Origin: Mycobacterium sp. D16Q13
Lineage (GTDB): Bacteria; Actinomycetota; Actinomycetes; Mycobacteriales; Mycobacteriaceae
Assembly (NCBI RefSeq): GCF_002013375.1
Contig: NZ_MAEW01000012.1
Location: 62,001-126,000, forward strand
Direction of reading: 5' to 3'
Length of the DNA: 64,000 nucleotides
Within the stretch, counting starts at the first letter, position 1, and every line of letters begins with the position of its first letter. The notes under the pieces were generated by a model, which was not told the origin of the DNA, did no database searches, and saw only the letters and a program-made list of their open reading frames with translations. Positions 8,471 to 18,345 of the stretch are shown here, piece by piece. The translations under genes were made by a program, and so were the position numbers.

Positions 8471-10284
8471 GCCAGATAATCCGGCGGAAGCGACTGGAAC
8501 ATAACCCGGGTGGCCCGCACCGCGGCCTCCGAGCCGCCGCCCCCGACGATCAGCGTGGCGAAGGCCATATCACCGCGATATCCCGCGAACCAGGCGTGTG
8601 ATCCACCCGGGAACTCTGCCTCACCCGTCTTCCCATAGACCGAGCCCTCGCCCTTGAGATCCATCGCGGTACCGCTGAGCACCGTCTCGCGCATCATCCC
8701 GCGCAGACCGTCGATCATGGTCGGGGTCACCGCTGGCCGCGCACCGGTGATGCCGGTGATCTGACCCGAAATCAACTGCGGTACAGGTGTTTTACCGTTG
8801 GCCACGGTTGCGGCAGCCAGCGCCATGCCGAACGGCGTGACCAGCACCTTGCCCTGACCGAAACCGTCCTCGGTGCGTTCCGCCAGATTGACGGTGGGCG
8901 GCACATCTCCGGAGATGGTGGGGATGCCCGCTACGTCGTAATCGGGGCCGATGCCGAATTGCGAAGCGGCGATGGTCAAGCCGTCCAGTGGCATCTCACT
9001 GGCCAGTTTGGCGAAAGTCGTGTTGCACGAATTCGCGAAGGCACGCCACATGGGCACCGTGCCGAGATCGAACTCGTTGTAGTTGGGGATGCTGCGGTCT
9101 CCGATGGTGACCCGCTTCGGACAGCCCACCATGGTGTCCGGGGTCGCCATTCCGCGCTCGAGTGCGGCACCCGCGGTGATGATCTTGAAGGTCGATCCAG
9201 GCGGGAAGAGCCCCGTGGTGGCCAGTGGTCCGTCCGCGTTGGCGGCGGCGTTCTGCGCGACCGCCAGGATCTCCCCTGTCGACGGCTTGATCACCACCAT
9301 CATGGCCTTCTGACCGCGTGTGTTGACGGCGTTCTGCGCGGCGTTCTGTACGGCACGGTCCAAGCTGATCGTCTTCGACGGCGCCGGAGTGGGTTTCACC
9401 TCACTGAGCACGGCGGTGTCAACCCCGTTCTGGTTGACACTCACCACCCGCCAGCCGGCCTCGCCGTCCAGCTCGTCGAGCACTGCCTTCTTGACCTGCG
9501 CGACGATATCGGGCGCAAAGGAGTCATCGGTGGGCAGAAGGTCGGCGATCGGCGTCATCACGACCCCGGGCCGCAGTGCGCCGGGCCGGGTCTCCAGCGC
9601 CACGGACACCTTGTCCCAATCGTCCTTGCGCAGCGTGATGATGTTCATCGGCGAGGTCTGCGCACTTGCCTGCTCGGCGAGGGACGCCGCGTTCATCTGG
9701 TCGTCGTAGGGCCGAATGGCATCGGCCAGCGCCGTGGCGGTGCTCATCAACGATTTTCCGGCCTGCGACGCGTCGAATGAGATCTTGTACAGGTTGGCCG
9801 GTGCCAGCACGGTCGTACCGCCGGCCTCGTTGACCGTTGCCCGCTTGGCCGGATCCGTGCGCAACGAGAGCAATTGTCGCTCACCGAGTTTGGGGTGCAG
9901 ATCGCTCGGCGCCCAGCGCACCTGCCAGCTGCCGGCGGTACGCAGCATTTCCAGGCGCCCGTTGTAGGTCCAGGTGCGCTTCCTGGGTAGCTGCCAGACA
10001 TACGTCGCGTCGGCGCTGCCGGTGTCCTGGGTGTACTGCGATCCGTTGACGGCGGCCTTGAACGATGTCGCCTGTAGGCCCGAAAATGCTTGATCCAGGC
10101 CCACTTTCGCACCATCCGGATCGTCGGTCAGTTTCGCGGCAGCGGCGGTGTCGCCGCTGGCCAGCGCCTCGAAAAACTTCTCCGCTACGGGCCCGGGCCC
10201 GTCGGGGCGTGGGGTGCACGCAACCGCGCCGACCACCAGCAGCGCGGTGCCGAACAACGGGAGGGACCAAACACGTCTGAACAT
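8467..10284 (-). CDS. Class B penicillin-binding protein lipoprotein (PBP-lipo)
   Basis: 605 residues from ATG 10284. An N-terminal lipoprotein signal (LVVGAVACTP, Cys near residue 23) is followed by an NTF2-like MecA_N domain, a PBP dimerisation region, and a C-terminal D,D-transpeptidase domain. The three catalytic motifs are intact: STFK with Ser364, SCN at 419-421, and KTG at 552-554. It should cross-link septal or lateral peptidoglycan from the outer membrane face. The M. tuberculosis counterpart is Rv2864c; in M. abscessus the orthologue (recalled as MAB_3167c, PBP-lipo) is reported as essential for division. Its location close to an L,D-transpeptidase gives a two-transpeptidase neighbourhood. 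Confidence 0.93.
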   Translation of the reverse strand: MFRRVWSLPLFGTALLVVGAVACTPRPDGPGPVAEKFFEALASGDTAAAAKLTDDPDGAKVGLDQAFSGLQATSFKAAVNGSQYTQDTGSADATYVWQLPRKRTWTYNGRLEMLRTAGSWQVRWAPSDLHPKLGERQLLSLRTDPAKRATVNEAGGTTVLAPANLYKISFDASQAGKSLMSTATALADAIRPYDDQMNAASLAEQASAQTSPMNIITLRKDDWDKVSVALETRPGALRPGVVMTPIADLLPTDDSFAPDIVAQVKKAVLDELDGEAGWRVVSVNQNGVDTAVLSEVKPTPAPSKTISLDRAVQNAAQNAVNTRGQKAMMVVIKPSTGEILAVAQNAAANADGPLATTGLFPPGSTFKIITAGAALERGMATPDTMVGCPKRVTIGDRSIPNYNEFDLGTVPMWRAFANSCNTTFAKLASEMPLDGLTIAASQFGIGPDYDVAGIPTISGDVPPTVNLAERTEDGFGQGKVLVTPFGMALAAATVANGKTPVPQLISGQITGITGARPAVTPTMIDGLRGMMRETVLSGTAMDLKGEGSVYGKTGEAEFPGGSHAWFAGYRGDMAFATLIVGGGGSEAAVRATRVMFQSLPPDYLA

Positions 10285-10344
10285 CGGGTCGATGCTAAGA
10301 CCGCGAGCTGTCAAAACCCCGCAGGCACACGGGTGTAACGGCGA

Positions 10345-11217
10345 CTAGCTAATGAGAACCGTCGCGAACGTGCCGATCCGGGTGAATCCCGCCCTGGCAT
10401 AGGACGCGCGGGCCACCTCATTGAAGCTGTTCACGTAGAGACTCGGGATCCGCCCGCTGCGGTGCACCGCCGCCGCCACCGCGGCCACCCCCGCAGTACC
10501 GAGTCCGCGGCCACGGAATTCGGGGTCAACCCACACACCTTGAATCTGGCTGACGGACAGGGATTGCGATCCGATCTCGGCCTTGAAGATGACCCGCCCA
10601 TCCTCGAAACGTGCCCACGCCCTGCCCGCTTCGATGAGACCGGCCACCCGCCGCCGGTACCCGCGACCTCCGTCGCCATTACGCGGGTCGACGCCCATCT
10701 CGCCGATGAACATCTGAATCGACGCGTTCAAATACTGGTCGAGCTCCTCGGCACGCACCTGCCGCACCGCGGGGTCCACGGCACACGTGGGCGCATCGAG
10801 CATCGCCAGCAGCGGCTGACAGGCGCGAACCTCGCGCGCGGGCCCCCAGACGGGATCGAGATGGCACCACATGTCCAGAACCACATCGGCCGGGCCGACC
10901 AGGGAAGGGCAGATCCGGTGCTGCTCGATGGCACGTTCGGCGAACAGCCGAGTGGCCCCGGGACCGCCCGCCAACGGAATGATCGTGGTCCCGACAAAGC
11001 ACAGAGAGTCCGTCAACGCTCCCGTCGACCAGATCTCGCCGCCGATGGCCGTGGGATCGGCACCACGGGCCTCGACGCGAGCGGCGAGCATGCAGGATGC
11101 CACGGGGTCGACGTCCAGGACGGCGCGTACCGCCTCGGTATCCGATAACCCGAGCACACGCACGGCGTCGGACGACGATGCTCCGGGCGCTCCAGGCGCA
11201 GGCAGTGTTGTCGTCAT
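10345..11217 (-). CDS. GNAT acetyltransferase with DUF4081 N-terminal domain
   Basis: 290 residues from ATG 11217 (GGGAG about 9 bp upstream; the alternative TTG at 11223 lies too close). An N-terminal DUF4081-like domain (about residues 20-130) precedes a GNAT domain whose acetyl-CoA loop is GVWVDPEFRGRGLGTAG, with SLYVNSFNEVARASYARAGF as the final strand-helix. The Rv2867c-type protein sits directly downstream of ispG in the dxr-rip-ispG cluster, and here the gap to ispG is 40 bp, so it is probably in that operon. Substrate unknown. Confidence 0.88.
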   Translation of the reverse strand: MTTTLPAPGAPGASSSDAVRVLGLSDTEAVRAVLDVDPVASCMLAARVEARGADPTAIGGEIWSTGALTDSLCFVGTTIIPLAGGPGATRLFAERAIEQHRICPSLVGPADVVLDMWCHLDPVWGPAREVRACQPLLAMLDAPTCAVDPAVRQVRAEELDQYLNASIQMFIGEMGVDPRNGDGGRGYRRRVAGLIEAGRAWARFEDGRVIFKAEIGSQSLSVSQIQGVWVDPEFRGRGLGTAGVAAVAAAVHRSGRIPSLYVNSFNEVARASYARAGFTRIGTFATVLIS

Positions 11218-11257
11218 CGGCAATCGCTCCCGTGTGTCCCGTTACGCCGAGCTTCGT

Positions 11258-12421
11258 TCAGCTTACGGTGACGACCGGCTGGCCTGTCGGAGTTCCGTCG
11301 GTTCCGATCTCCGCGCCCATCTCTTCAGCCAACCGCATGGCCTCGTCGATCAGCGTTTCGACGATCAGCGCCTCGGGCACGGTCTTGATGACCTCGCCCT
11401 TCACGAAGATCTGTCCCTTGCCGTTGCCGGATGCCACGCCCAGGTCGGCCTCACGGGCCTCCCCCGGGCCATTGACGACGCAGCCCATGACCGCGACACG
11501 CAGCGGTACGTCCAGCCCCTCCAAGCCTGCGCTGACCGCGTTGGCCAGGGTGTAGACGTCTACCTGCGCGCGACCGCAGGAGGGGCAGGACACGATTTCC
11601 AGCCCACGCGGACGCAGGTTGAGGGACTCCAGAATCTGGTTGCCGACCTTGACCTCCTCAACGGGCGGCGCCGAAAGGGATACCCGGATGGTGTCGCCGA
11701 TGCCCTTGGACAACAGCGCACCGAACGCCACCGCCGACTTGATGGTGCCCTGGAATGCCGGGCCGGCCTCCGTGACACCCAGGTGCAGCGGGTAATCACA
11801 CTGTGAGGCCAGCAATTCATACGCGGCGACCATGATCACCGGGTCGTTGTGCTTGACGCTGATCTTGATATCGCCGAAGCCATGCTCCTCGAACAGGCCG
11901 GCCTCCCAGAGCGCCGACTCGACGAGCGCCTCCGGCGTGGCCTTGCCGTACTTGCCGAGAATGCGCGGATCGAGCGAGCCCGCATTCACGCCGATACGGA
12001 TCGGGATCCCCGCCTCACCGGCGGCCTTGGCGACCTCCTTGACGCGACCATCGAATTCCTTGATGTTCCCCGGATTCACGCGCACCGCGGCACAGCCAGC
12101 GTCAATCGCCGCGAAGATGTACTTGGGCTGAAAGTGGATATCGGCGATCACCGGGATCTTGCTCTTGCGGGCGATCTCGGCGAGCGCGTCGGCGTCTTCC
12201 TGTCGCGGGCAGGCCACCCGCACCATGTCACAGCCGGAGGTCGTCAGCTCGGCGATCTGCTGCAAGGTCGAGTTCACATCGTGGGTCTTGGTGGTACACA
12301 TCGACTGCACCGAGACCAGCGAGTCGCTGCCCACTCCGACGTTTCCGACCATGAGCTGACGTGTCTTACGCCGCGGCGACAGTGTCGGCGGCGGTGCACT
12401 CGGAATGCCCAGGCTGGTCAT
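11258..12421 (-). CDS. ispG: 4-hydroxy-3-methylbut-2-enyl diphosphate synthase (IspG/GcpE)
   Basis: 387 residues from ATG 12421, chosen over the upstream ATG because GGAGG lies 5 bp before it. IspG reductively converts MEcPP to HMBPP in the MEP isoprenoid pathway. The [4Fe-4S] ligands are visible in [16 protein letters not shown] and in [16 protein letters not shown], and the TIM-barrel part contains [13 protein letters not shown] and [10 protein letters not shown]. Family length is normal for actinobacteria. The gene is 20 bp after rip1 and in the same operon as dxr, so two MEP-pathway enzymes flank a membrane protease. Confidence 0.96.
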   Translation of the reverse strand: MTSLGIPSAPPPTLSPRRKTRQLMVGNVGVGSDSLVSVQSMCTTKTHDVNSTLQQIAELTTSGCDMVRVACPRQEDADALAEIARKSKIPVIADIHFQPKYIFAAIDAGCAAVRVNPGNIKEFDGRVKEVAKAAGEAGIPIRIGVNAGSLDPRILGKYGKATPEALVESALWEAGLFEEHGFGDIKISVKHNDPVIMVAAYELLASQCDYPLHLGVTEAGPAFQGTIKSAVAFGALLSKGIGDTIRVSLSAPPVEEVKVGNQILESLNLRPRGLEIVSCPSCGRAQVDVYTLANAVSAGLEGLDVPLRVAVMGCVVNGPGEAREADLGVASGNGKGQIFVKGEVIKTVPEALIVETLIDEAMRLAEEMGAEIGTDGTPTGQPVVTVS

Positions 12422-12441
12422 GTGATCCTCCAATTGGATCG

Positions 12442-13677
12442 CTATTGAAAAAGTCTAATCGGATTGACGATGTCGGCGGTGATCGTCAACAGCATGTAAC
12501 CGACAACCACCACCAGGACGAGATAGGTCGCCGGCATCAACTTCATGTAGTTGACGGGCGCGCCCGCGGTGAGGCCACGCGCCGACCGGATCATGTTGCG
12601 GATCTTCTCGTAGGTGGCGACCGCGATGTGTCCACCATCAAAAGGCAACAACGGCAACAGGTTGATGGCACCGAGCGCAAAGTTCAGCTGCGCCAACAGT
12701 ATCCAGAACATGATCCACATGTCGTGCTCTACTGTCTCGCCACCCATGCGGCTCGCGCCGACGATGCTCATCGGAGTGTCCATCGCCCGCTCGCTGCCGG
12801 TGATCGAGTCCCAAAGGGCGCCAACCTTAGTGGGGATCTTCCCGATGGCCTTCACGGTTTCGACGGCGACGGTCCCGATGAGGTTTCCGGTGGCGGGAAC
12901 CGCGGTCAACGGGTTGTAGTGCTTCTGCGGTACATAGGTGCCCAGTGAGGCACCGACGGCACCCACCGAGATGAGCTTGCCTGCCTTCTCGTCCCAGCGC
13001 TGCGTCTCGGTGACGGTCACGAGGAGCGATTGCTGCTTGCCGTCGCGGACGATCTCGAAAACCTGCGGACCGCGCAGCTCTCGGATGGCGGTGACCATGT
13101 CGCTGGATGTGCTGAGCGGCTTGCCTGCGACGGCGAGCACTTGGTCCCCCTCGCGCAAGCCCCCGAGCGCCGCCGGCCCCTCCCCGGTGCAGGTCGCCAT
13201 GTCCTTGGGATCGGCGCTCTTTTGCGGTGCCACACAGCTCGTTTGCTTGATCTCGGGATGTGTAGGCGCGTTGTTGTCGGGCAAGCCCCAGAACAGGACG
13301 ACGCCGTAGAAGACCACGATGCCGATGAGGAAGTTCATGGCCGGTCCGGCGAACAGCACCGCGACCCGCTTCCAGACCTTCTGCTTGTACATGGCACGGT
13401 CGGATTCTTCGGGGGTGAGCTGTTCCACCGAGGTCATGCCCGCGATATCGCAGAAGCCGCCCAACGGGACGGCCTTGAAGCCGTATTCGATGACGTCGTT
13501 GGCGCCACGGTTACTCTTGCGCTTGGTCGACCACAGCGTCGGACCGAATCCCACGAAGTAGCGGCGCACCTTCATGCCGGTGGCCTGCGCCACCCACATG
13601 TGCCCGCACTCATGCAGCGCCACCGACACCAAGATCGCCAGCGCGAATAGTGCGATTCCGATCACGTACGCAGCCAT
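12442..13677 (-). CDS. rip1: Site-2 metalloprotease Rip1/RseP
   Basis: 411-residue integral membrane zinc protease that carries out regulated intramembrane proteolysis of anti-sigma factors. The zinc motif HECGH is at residues 22-26 in the first membrane helix; a PDZ domain (around [16 protein letters not shown]) lies in the middle; and the third zinc-ligand motif [12 protein letters not shown] is near the C terminus. Its start shares one base with the dxr stop (TGATG), so translation is coupled. The dxr-rip-ispG order is conserved in mycobacteria. Expected in the cytoplasmic membrane. Confidence 0.95.
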   Translation of the reverse strand: MAAYVIGIALFALAILVSVALHECGHMWVAQATGMKVRRYFVGFGPTLWSTKRKSNRGANDVIEYGFKAVPLGGFCDIAGMTSVEQLTPEESDRAMYKQKVWKRVAVLFAGPAMNFLIGIVVFYGVVLFWGLPDNNAPTHPEIKQTSCVAPQKSADPKDMATCTGEGPAALGGLREGDQVLAVAGKPLSTSSDMVTAIRELRGPQVFEIVRDGKQQSLLVTVTETQRWDEKAGKLISVGAVGASLGTYVPQKHYNPLTAVPATGNLIGTVAVETVKAIGKIPTKVGALWDSITGSERAMDTPMSIVGASRMGGETVEHDMWIMFWILLAQLNFALGAINLLPLLPFDGGHIAVATYEKIRNMIRSARGLTAGAPVNYMKLMPATYLVLVVVVGYMLLTITADIVNPIRLFQ

Positions 13678-14852
13678 CAGGTTCGATTTTCCTCCGCGGA
13701 GATGAGTTGCGCAGCCTGCTGGTCAGCCCAGTTCTGCGCATCAAGTACATCGTCAACGGTAGCGGGTTCCGCAGAGGTTCCCTCCCATTGGCTTGCGGCA
13801 TCGAGCACATCAGCAATTGTTCGCACGATGGACCTGAATCCGATACGTCCGGCCAGGAAGGCCGCGGCCGCGGTTTCGTTGGCGGCGTTGTAGACGGCGG
13901 TCATGCATCCCCCCGCTTCTCCGGCACTCCGGGCCAAATCGACGGCGGGAAAAACCTGGGCATCCAGCGGCTCGAACTCCCAGGTAGAGGCGGTGCTGAA
14001 GTCGCAGGCCATAGCTGCGGCGGCTACCCGGTCCGGCCATCCCAGTGCCAGGGCGATGGGCAGTTTCATATCGGGCGGGCTGGCCTGTGCCAGCGTCGAC
14101 CCATCGGTGAACGTCACCATCGAGTGCACGATCGACTGCGGATGCACGACCACCCCGATCTGCCGGTACGGCACACCGAACAGCAGGTGCGTCTCAATGA
14201 GCTCGAGCCCCTTATTGACCAGGGAGGCCGAATTGAGGGTGTTCATCGGTCCCATCGACCAGGTGGGATGCGCACCGGCCTGTTCGGGGGTGACGTCCTG
14301 GAGCTGCGGCGCCGTCCAGCCTCGAAACGGCCCGCCCGACGCGGTCAGGATCAGCTGCGCCACCTCACCGCGCGTGCCGCCGCGCAGACATTGCGCGAGC
14401 GCGGAATGTTCGGAGTCGACGGGGACGATCTGGCCGGGGGCGGCAGCCTTGGTGACGAGCGGCCCTCCGGCCACCAGGGACTCCTTGTTGGCCAGTGCCA
14501 GTCGTGCCCCCGTCTTCAGCGCGGCCAGGGTGGGACGCAGACCCAGGGCGCCGACGAGCGCATTGAGCACCACGTCGGCCTCGGTGTTCTCCACCAGCTC
14601 GGTAACGGCACCGGGCCCGCTGAGTACGGGTATGTCGAGCCGTTCAGCGGCACTCTCGTCCGCCACCGCGACGTTGGTGATCCCGGTGTCGGCGATCTGT
14701 TGCCGCAGCAGGTCGATGTTCCCGCCACCGGCCGCCAGGCCGACCACCTCGAAGCGATCGGGGTTGGCGGCGATGACCTCGAGCGCCTGGGTCCCGATGG
14801 ACCCGGTGCTGCCGAGCAGCAGCACCCGACTGACCTCTGAACTACGTGTCAC
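13677..14852 (-). CDS. dxr: 1-deoxy-D-xylulose 5-phosphate reductoisomerase
   Basis: 391 residues from a GTG at 14852. Dxr performs the first committed step of the MEP pathway, converting DXP to MEP with NADPH and a divalent metal; it is the fosmidomycin target. The NADPH-binding motif [16 protein letters not shown] is at the N terminus, the active-site loop VPVDSEHSA sits near residues 146-154, and the ASGGPFRG and [17 protein letters not shown] stretches are strongly conserved. First gene of the dxr-rip1-ispG-GNAT operon, with rip1 overlapping by one base. Confidence 0.96.
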   Translation of the reverse strand: MTRSSEVSRVLLLGSTGSIGTQALEVIAANPDRFEVVGLAAGGGNIDLLRQQIADTGITNVAVADESAAERLDIPVLSGPGAVTELVENTEADVVLNALVGALGLRPTLAALKTGARLALANKESLVAGGPLVTKAAAPGQIVPVDSEHSALAQCLRGGTRGEVAQLILTASGGPFRGWTAPQLQDVTPEQAGAHPTWSMGPMNTLNSASLVNKGLELIETHLLFGVPYRQIGVVVHPQSIVHSMVTFTDGSTLAQASPPDMKLPIALALGWPDRVAAAAMACDFSTASTWEFEPLDAQVFPAVDLARSAGEAGGCMTAVYNAANETAAAAFLAGRIGFRSIVRTIADVLDAASQWEGTSAEPATVDDVLDAQNWADQQAAQLISAEENRT

Positions 14853-14873
14853 CTAGATATTGTGCGGCCTGCG

Positions 14874-15626
14874 CTAGCCCGAGACTCCCACCGGACGGTG
14901 CAGTTCGACGTCACCGGAGGCCGAACGCACCTTCACGAGGAACTTCTCGTCCCCCGCCAACGGTCCGTCCACCGAGTCCAGCGAGTTGGTGACGACGCCG
15001 CTGGCGGTGTCGATCTGCAGCCGGGCCGCGGTGCCCGTCGCGATACCGATGGAGGTATCGCCGCTGGCGGTGTCGAAGATCAGTCCGCCGACGACCGCCG
15101 ATCCGATGGTCACCGATCCCGAGGACGAGGCGGCCTTGATATTGCCGCGCAGTTCCTTCACGGCGAGCTCTCCCCGAGCGGTGTTGAAGCCGGCATCGCC
15201 GGTGAGCTCACGGATCGATACCCCGCCCGACGCGGTATTGATGCGGGCGTCCCCGGTGATGGTGTCGATCAACAAATCACCACTGGCCGACTGAAATTGC
15301 ACATCGCCGAACGCGCCGTCGGCGCGCACTTCGGCCGAGGCCACCGCGATGTCCAGCATTGACTGGCTGGGCAGCTCGATGATGACGTCGATGGTGCCGG
15401 TGCGGAAGGTCAGCCCCTGCGAAGAAAGCACAGTCAACACCCCCTTGGAGAAGACGACCTTGGTGCGCTCGGCGGTCTTGACGTCCAGCGCCTTGCCTGC
15501 ATCACGTGGCCGGACGTCCACCACGGTATTGGTGCGCTGGCTCGCGACGATCTGAAGTGTCCCGCGGGCAAGTTCAACCTTGGCGGCGATGGGGTCATGC
15601 GTTTCAAATTCCGGCAGAGCAGTCAT
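14874..15626 (-). CDS. DUF4097 beta-helix repeat protein
   Basis: 250 residues made of repeated short beta strands with G-D-x-x-I-x-T-x-S-G turns (SASGDLLIDTITGD, NTASGGVSI, TASGDTSIGI, TASGVVTNS), characteristic of the DUF4097 / DUF2807-like right-handed beta-helix family. No signal peptide or membrane segment is evident, so it is probably cytoplasmic. It follows the ribbon-helix-helix gene with an 18-bp gap, a pairing I have seen widely in actinobacteria. Role unknown; it may be a sensor or scaffold rather than an enzyme. Confidence 0.8.
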   Translation of the reverse strand: MTALPEFETHDPIAAKVELARGTLQIVASQRTNTVVDVRPRDAGKALDVKTAERTKVVFSKGVLTVLSSQGLTFRTGTIDVIIELPSQSMLDIAVASAEVRADGAFGDVQFQSASGDLLIDTITGDARINTASGGVSIRELTGDAGFNTARGELAVKELRGNIKAASSSGSVTIGSAVVGGLIFDTASGDTSIGIATGTAARLQIDTASGVVTNSLDSVDGPLAGDEKFLVKVRSASGDVELHRPVGVSG

Positions 15627-15644
15627 GGTGTTCCCTTTCCTGTG

Positions 15645-16115
15645 TTAGCGGACCCAGCCGCTGATGGTGCGACCGGTACTGAATGTTGTTGAACTGGAGG
15701 GCTTTTTGGCCGCAGTGGCCGCGGCACGCACCAGCCAGGCGTTGAGCGAGATCCCCTCGTTCCCGGCGGCGGCCTCGACAATGGCGCGCAGGCTTTCCGG
15801 GAGTCGCAGCGTCACTCGCCAGGTGCCGGCGCTCTCGTCGATCGCGACGGCGGGTTCAGCCTCCTGTTGATCCACCGGCCGGCTCACCACGAACTCCGGC
15901 TCGCGGCCACGCAACCGCAGATCGACGGACGCAGGTGCGAGCTCTCGGGTGATCTGCTCGGCCGCCGCCGACAGCGCGTCCAGCAGGGCCAGCCGGAACG
16001 CCGATTCCAACGGAGCGGTCAATCGATCCGCGAGCTCCTCCGCCTCCGGCCCTCCGGCTCGAGCGGCCACCGCGAGTTCCTGACGCACCGCGTCGACATA
16101 CGGTTGCAAATCCAT
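15645..16115 (-). CDS. HicB-like / ribbon-helix-helix DNA-binding protein
   Basis: 156 residues from ATG 16115; earlier in-frame starts would cover the palindrome immediately upstream. The C-terminal RLPESLRAIVEAAAGNEGISLNAWLVRAA segment (read in parts: RLPESLR then GISLNAWLVRAA) is a ribbon-helix-helix motif of the HicB/Arc type. The N-terminal half is an alanine-rich helical region of unknown role. It is the first gene of a two-gene unit with the DUF4097 protein and probably regulates that unit through the GTGTCA repeats upstream. No HicA-like toxin is next to it, so a classical toxin-antitoxin role is not supported. Confidence 0.72.
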   Translation of the reverse strand: MDLQPYVDAVRQELAVAARAGGPEAEELADRLTAPLESAFRLALLDALSAAAEQITRELAPASVDLRLRGREPEFVVSRPVDQQEAEPAVAIDESAGTWRVTLRLPESLRAIVEAAAGNEGISLNAWLVRAAATAAKKPSSSTTFSTGRTISGWVR

Positions 16116-16156
16116 GGTGTCATGGTGACACCATTTCAGTGTCATATCAAGTGTCA
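16116..16156. promoter_or_regulatory. GTGTCA repeat operator before the RHH / DUF4097 unit
   Basis: A perfect inverted repeat GGTGTCA/TGACACC with a 3-bp centre (16116-16132) abuts the ATG. Two further GTGTCA copies in the same orientation follow at 16139-16144 and 16151-16156. Four half-sites in about 40 bp fit cooperative binding by the ribbon-helix-helix protein encoded immediately downstream, i.e. autoregulation. Binding is inferred. Confidence 0.55.
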
Positions 16157-16260
16157 CTTCCCGAGACTTCCCGCCGGGCAGGGGTGCCGCCTTCACCCGG
16201 GAGCGGGTGGGCGTGGCAGACTATGGGCTGTAGTAGACGTCTGAGATTGGAGGGCTGGCG

Positions 16261-16521
16261 GTGGCCACGACTGAGGTTGTCAAGCACGACGGAGTCGACG
16301 TCGAGGACGTGCCGTCCGCAGCGTTCGGGCGCGGGCTCTCGGGCCAGAACCCCCGGATCTTCCACATCCTCGGCCTTGCCATCGTGGCCTTCTTACTGCT
16401 GCTACTTAAGGGCAATCACGTCGGCAAGGTTGAGGACATCTTCTGTGTCGGTTTCGCCATCATCGTCCTGGCCTTCACCGTGAACGACTACCTCGGCCGC
16501 CGTTCCGGCCGCATCCGCTAG
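16261..16521 (+). CDS. Small DUF2631 membrane protein
   Basis: 86 residues from GTG 16261, with GGAGG about 8 bp upstream. An N-terminal acidic soluble part (HDGVDVEDVPSAAFG) is followed by two membrane helices (IFHILGLAIVAFLLLLL and IFCVGFAIIVLAFTV) and a basic C terminus YLGRRSGRIR, pointing to both ends in the cytoplasm. This matches the mycobacterial DUF2631 family (Rv2876-type). Its stop codon is adjacent to the rlmN stop on the opposite strand. Function unknown. Confidence 0.85.
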   Translation: MATTEVVKHDGVDVEDVPSAAFGRGLSGQNPRIFHILGLAIVAFLLLLLKGNHVGKVEDIFCVGFAIIVLAFTVNDYLGRRSGRIR

Positions 16522-17643
16522 CTAACGCTCGGACGCCGCCAGTTGGCCGCATGCCGCGGCAATCTCCCGGCCCCGGGTATCACGCACCGTGCAGGAGACT
16601 CCCTGCTCGCGTACGCGTCGCACAAACTCCCGCTCGACAGGCTTTGGGCTGGCGTCCCATTGGCTGCCCGGCGTCGGGTTCAGCGGAATCAGATTGACAT
16701 GAACTAACTGGCCCAAGGCTTTTCGCAGCTTCTTGCCAAGTAGGTCGGCACGCCAGGGCTGGTCGTTCACATCGCGGATGAGCGCGTATTCGATGGACAC
16801 TCGCCGGCCGGTGACATCGGCGTAGTAGCGCGCGGCATCGAGCACCTCACCGATCGCCCACCGGGTGTTGACCGGCACCAGGGTGTCGCGCAGCTCGTCA
16901 TCCGGGCAGTGCAGCGAAACCGCGAGTGTGACCCCCAACCCCTCGTCGGCAAGTTTGCGAATGGCCGGCGCCAGCCCCACGGTTGACACCGTGACACCGC
17001 GCTGCGATATGCCGAATCCCTCGGGGGGCGGCGCAGTGATCTTGCGCAGCACCGTGAGCACCCGGTTGTAGTTCGCCAAGGGCTCACCCATACCCATGAA
17101 GACGATGTTCGACAGCCGGCCGGGCCCGCCCGGCAGCTCGCCGTCGCGCAATGCTGCCGCAGCGTCACGCACCTGTTCCAGAATCTCGGCGGCCGACAGG
17201 TTGCGCGTCAATCCGCCCTGACCGGTGGCACAGAACGGGCAGGCCATACCGCACCCGGCCTGAGAGGAGATACACAGCGTGTTGCGGTCGGAGTAGCGCA
17301 TGAGCACTGACTCGACGGTGCTGCCGTCGTGTAAGCGCCACAAGGTCTTTCGGGTGTCGCCGGAATCGCAGGCCACCTGGCGCAGCGGGTTGAGCAGTCG
17401 GGGAAACAGTGCCTCACCCACACCATCGCGCGCACCCGCAGGCAGGTCCGTCATCGCCGCGGGATCGCCCACCAGCCGTCCGTAGTACTGGTTCGCGAGC
17501 TGCTTGGCGCGAAACGCCGGAAGCCCCAGGGCCAACACAGCGTCACGACAATCGGCGGCGGTCATATCGGCCAGGTGACGCGGCGGCATGGCCCGACGCG
17601 GAGCGTCGAACACCAGAGGCAGGGATCCTTTGTCGGCAGACAT
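16522..17643 (-). CDS. rlmN: 23S rRNA (adenine-2503-C2) methyltransferase RlmN
   Basis: 373-residue radical-SAM enzyme that methylates C2 of A2503 in 23S rRNA and A37 of some tRNAs. The [4Fe-4S] cluster motif CGMACPFC (C-x3-C-x2-C) follows the conserved CISSQAG. The SAM-binding GMGEPLANY stretch and the C-terminal CTVRDTRG stretch, whose cysteine forms the methyl-transfer intermediate in this family, are both present. The N-terminal Asp/Gln-rich domain with [12 protein letters not shown] is typical of RlmN. No sign that it is the Cfr resistance variant. Confidence 0.95.
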   Translation of the reverse strand: MSADKGSLPLVFDAPRRAMPPRHLADMTAADCRDAVLALGLPAFRAKQLANQYYGRLVGDPAAMTDLPAGARDGVGEALFPRLLNPLRQVACDSGDTRKTLWRLHDGSTVESVLMRYSDRNTLCISSQAGCGMACPFCATGQGGLTRNLSAAEILEQVRDAAAALRDGELPGGPGRLSNIVFMGMGEPLANYNRVLTVLRKITAPPPEGFGISQRGVTVSTVGLAPAIRKLADEGLGVTLAVSLHCPDDELRDTLVPVNTRWAIGEVLDAARYYADVTGRRVSIEYALIRDVNDQPWRADLLGKKLRKALGQLVHVNLIPLNPTPGSQWDASPKPVEREFVRRVREQGVSCTVRDTRGREIAAACGQLAASER

Positions 17644-17669
17644 AACCGACTCAGTATCCCAGGCCCGCG

Positions 17670-18275
17670 CTAGTTCCCCGAACTAGAACGTGCCCGCACA
17701 TGCATGCGCTCCCCCTGCGGGCCGAAAATATGCAACACCTCGACGGGCTTATCGGTCGGATTGCCGAACCAATGCGGGATGTGCGTATCGAACTCGGCGG
17801 CCTCACCGGCAGGCAGGATCAGGTCCAGCTCGCCGAGCAACAGGCGGACCTTCCCGGACAGCACATACATCCACTCGTAGCCGTCGTGAACCTTCAGGTT
17901 GGGCTCCCCCTTCGGCGAACGCGGCGGGATGATCTGCTTGTAGCACTGCACCCCGCCGGGCCGGCGTGTCAGCGGCAGGTACACCGATCCGTGTCGGGTG
18001 AACGGTTTGGGGTGGATGCGCGGATCCCCCGTGGCGGGCGCGTTCACCAGCTCGTCGAGCGGCACCTGGTGCGCCTCGGCAAGGAGCAGAAGAAGCTCCA
18101 GGGTGGGTCGGCGCTGACCGGACTCCAGACGAGACAACGTGCTTTCGGAGATACCCGTCGTCTCGGACAACTGCGCCAGAGTGACCTGACGGTGCAGGCG
18201 CAAGGCCCGCAGCCGCGGCCCCAGGGCATCGAGCACGGCCTCCAACCGCTGATTCTGATCGTCCACACCGACCAT
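17670..18275 (-). CDS. XRE-family regulator with C-terminal cupin domain
   Basis: 201 residues from ATG 18275. The N-terminal XRE helix-turn-helix (about residues 20-75; [21 protein letters not shown] with strongly predicted recognition helix) is joined to a cupin domain (about 105-190) with metal-binding-like H and E residues ([18 protein letters not shown] and HIPHWFGNP). Such proteins sense small molecules and repress neighbouring genes. It is divergent from a thioredoxin-reductase-like flavoprotein and methyltransferase, separated by 70 bp with a small palindrome, so those are the probable targets. Confidence 0.88.
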   Translation of the reverse strand: MVGVDDQNQRLEAVLDALGPRLRALRLHRQVTLAQLSETTGISESTLSRLESGQRRPTLELLLLLAEAHQVPLDELVNAPATGDPRIHPKPFTRHGSVYLPLTRRPGGVQCYKQIIPPRSPKGEPNLKVHDGYEWMYVLSGKVRLLLGELDLILPAGEAAEFDTHIPHWFGNPTDKPVEVLHIFGPQGERMHVRARSSSGN

Positions 18276-18288
18276 AGTGACAACGAAA

Positions 18289-18303
18289 TTGCCGCTTTGG
18301 CAA
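18289..18303. promoter_or_regulatory. TTGCC/GGCAA palindrome between XRE-cupin and flavoprotein genes
   Basis: Arms TTGCC (18289-18293) and GGCAA (18299-18303) flank GCTTT, 14 bp from the XRE-cupin start. A related TTGCGCTTTT follows at about 18310-18319, giving a direct repeat of a TTGC-GCTTT element. It is a plausible operator for the divergently encoded XRE-cupin protein. Confidence 0.4.
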
Positions 18304-18345
18304 GAAAGCTTGCGCTTTTCGCAGATTCGCCCCAATAGTGGTGCC

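Noticed and set aside
13650..14840. 396-codon plus frame opposite dxr
   Set aside because: Antisense shadow of dxr with repeated Gly/Arg-rich translation.
15645..16115. HicAB toxin-antitoxin system
   Set aside because: Only a HicB-like ribbon-helix-helix protein is present; no HicA-type toxin gene is on either side.
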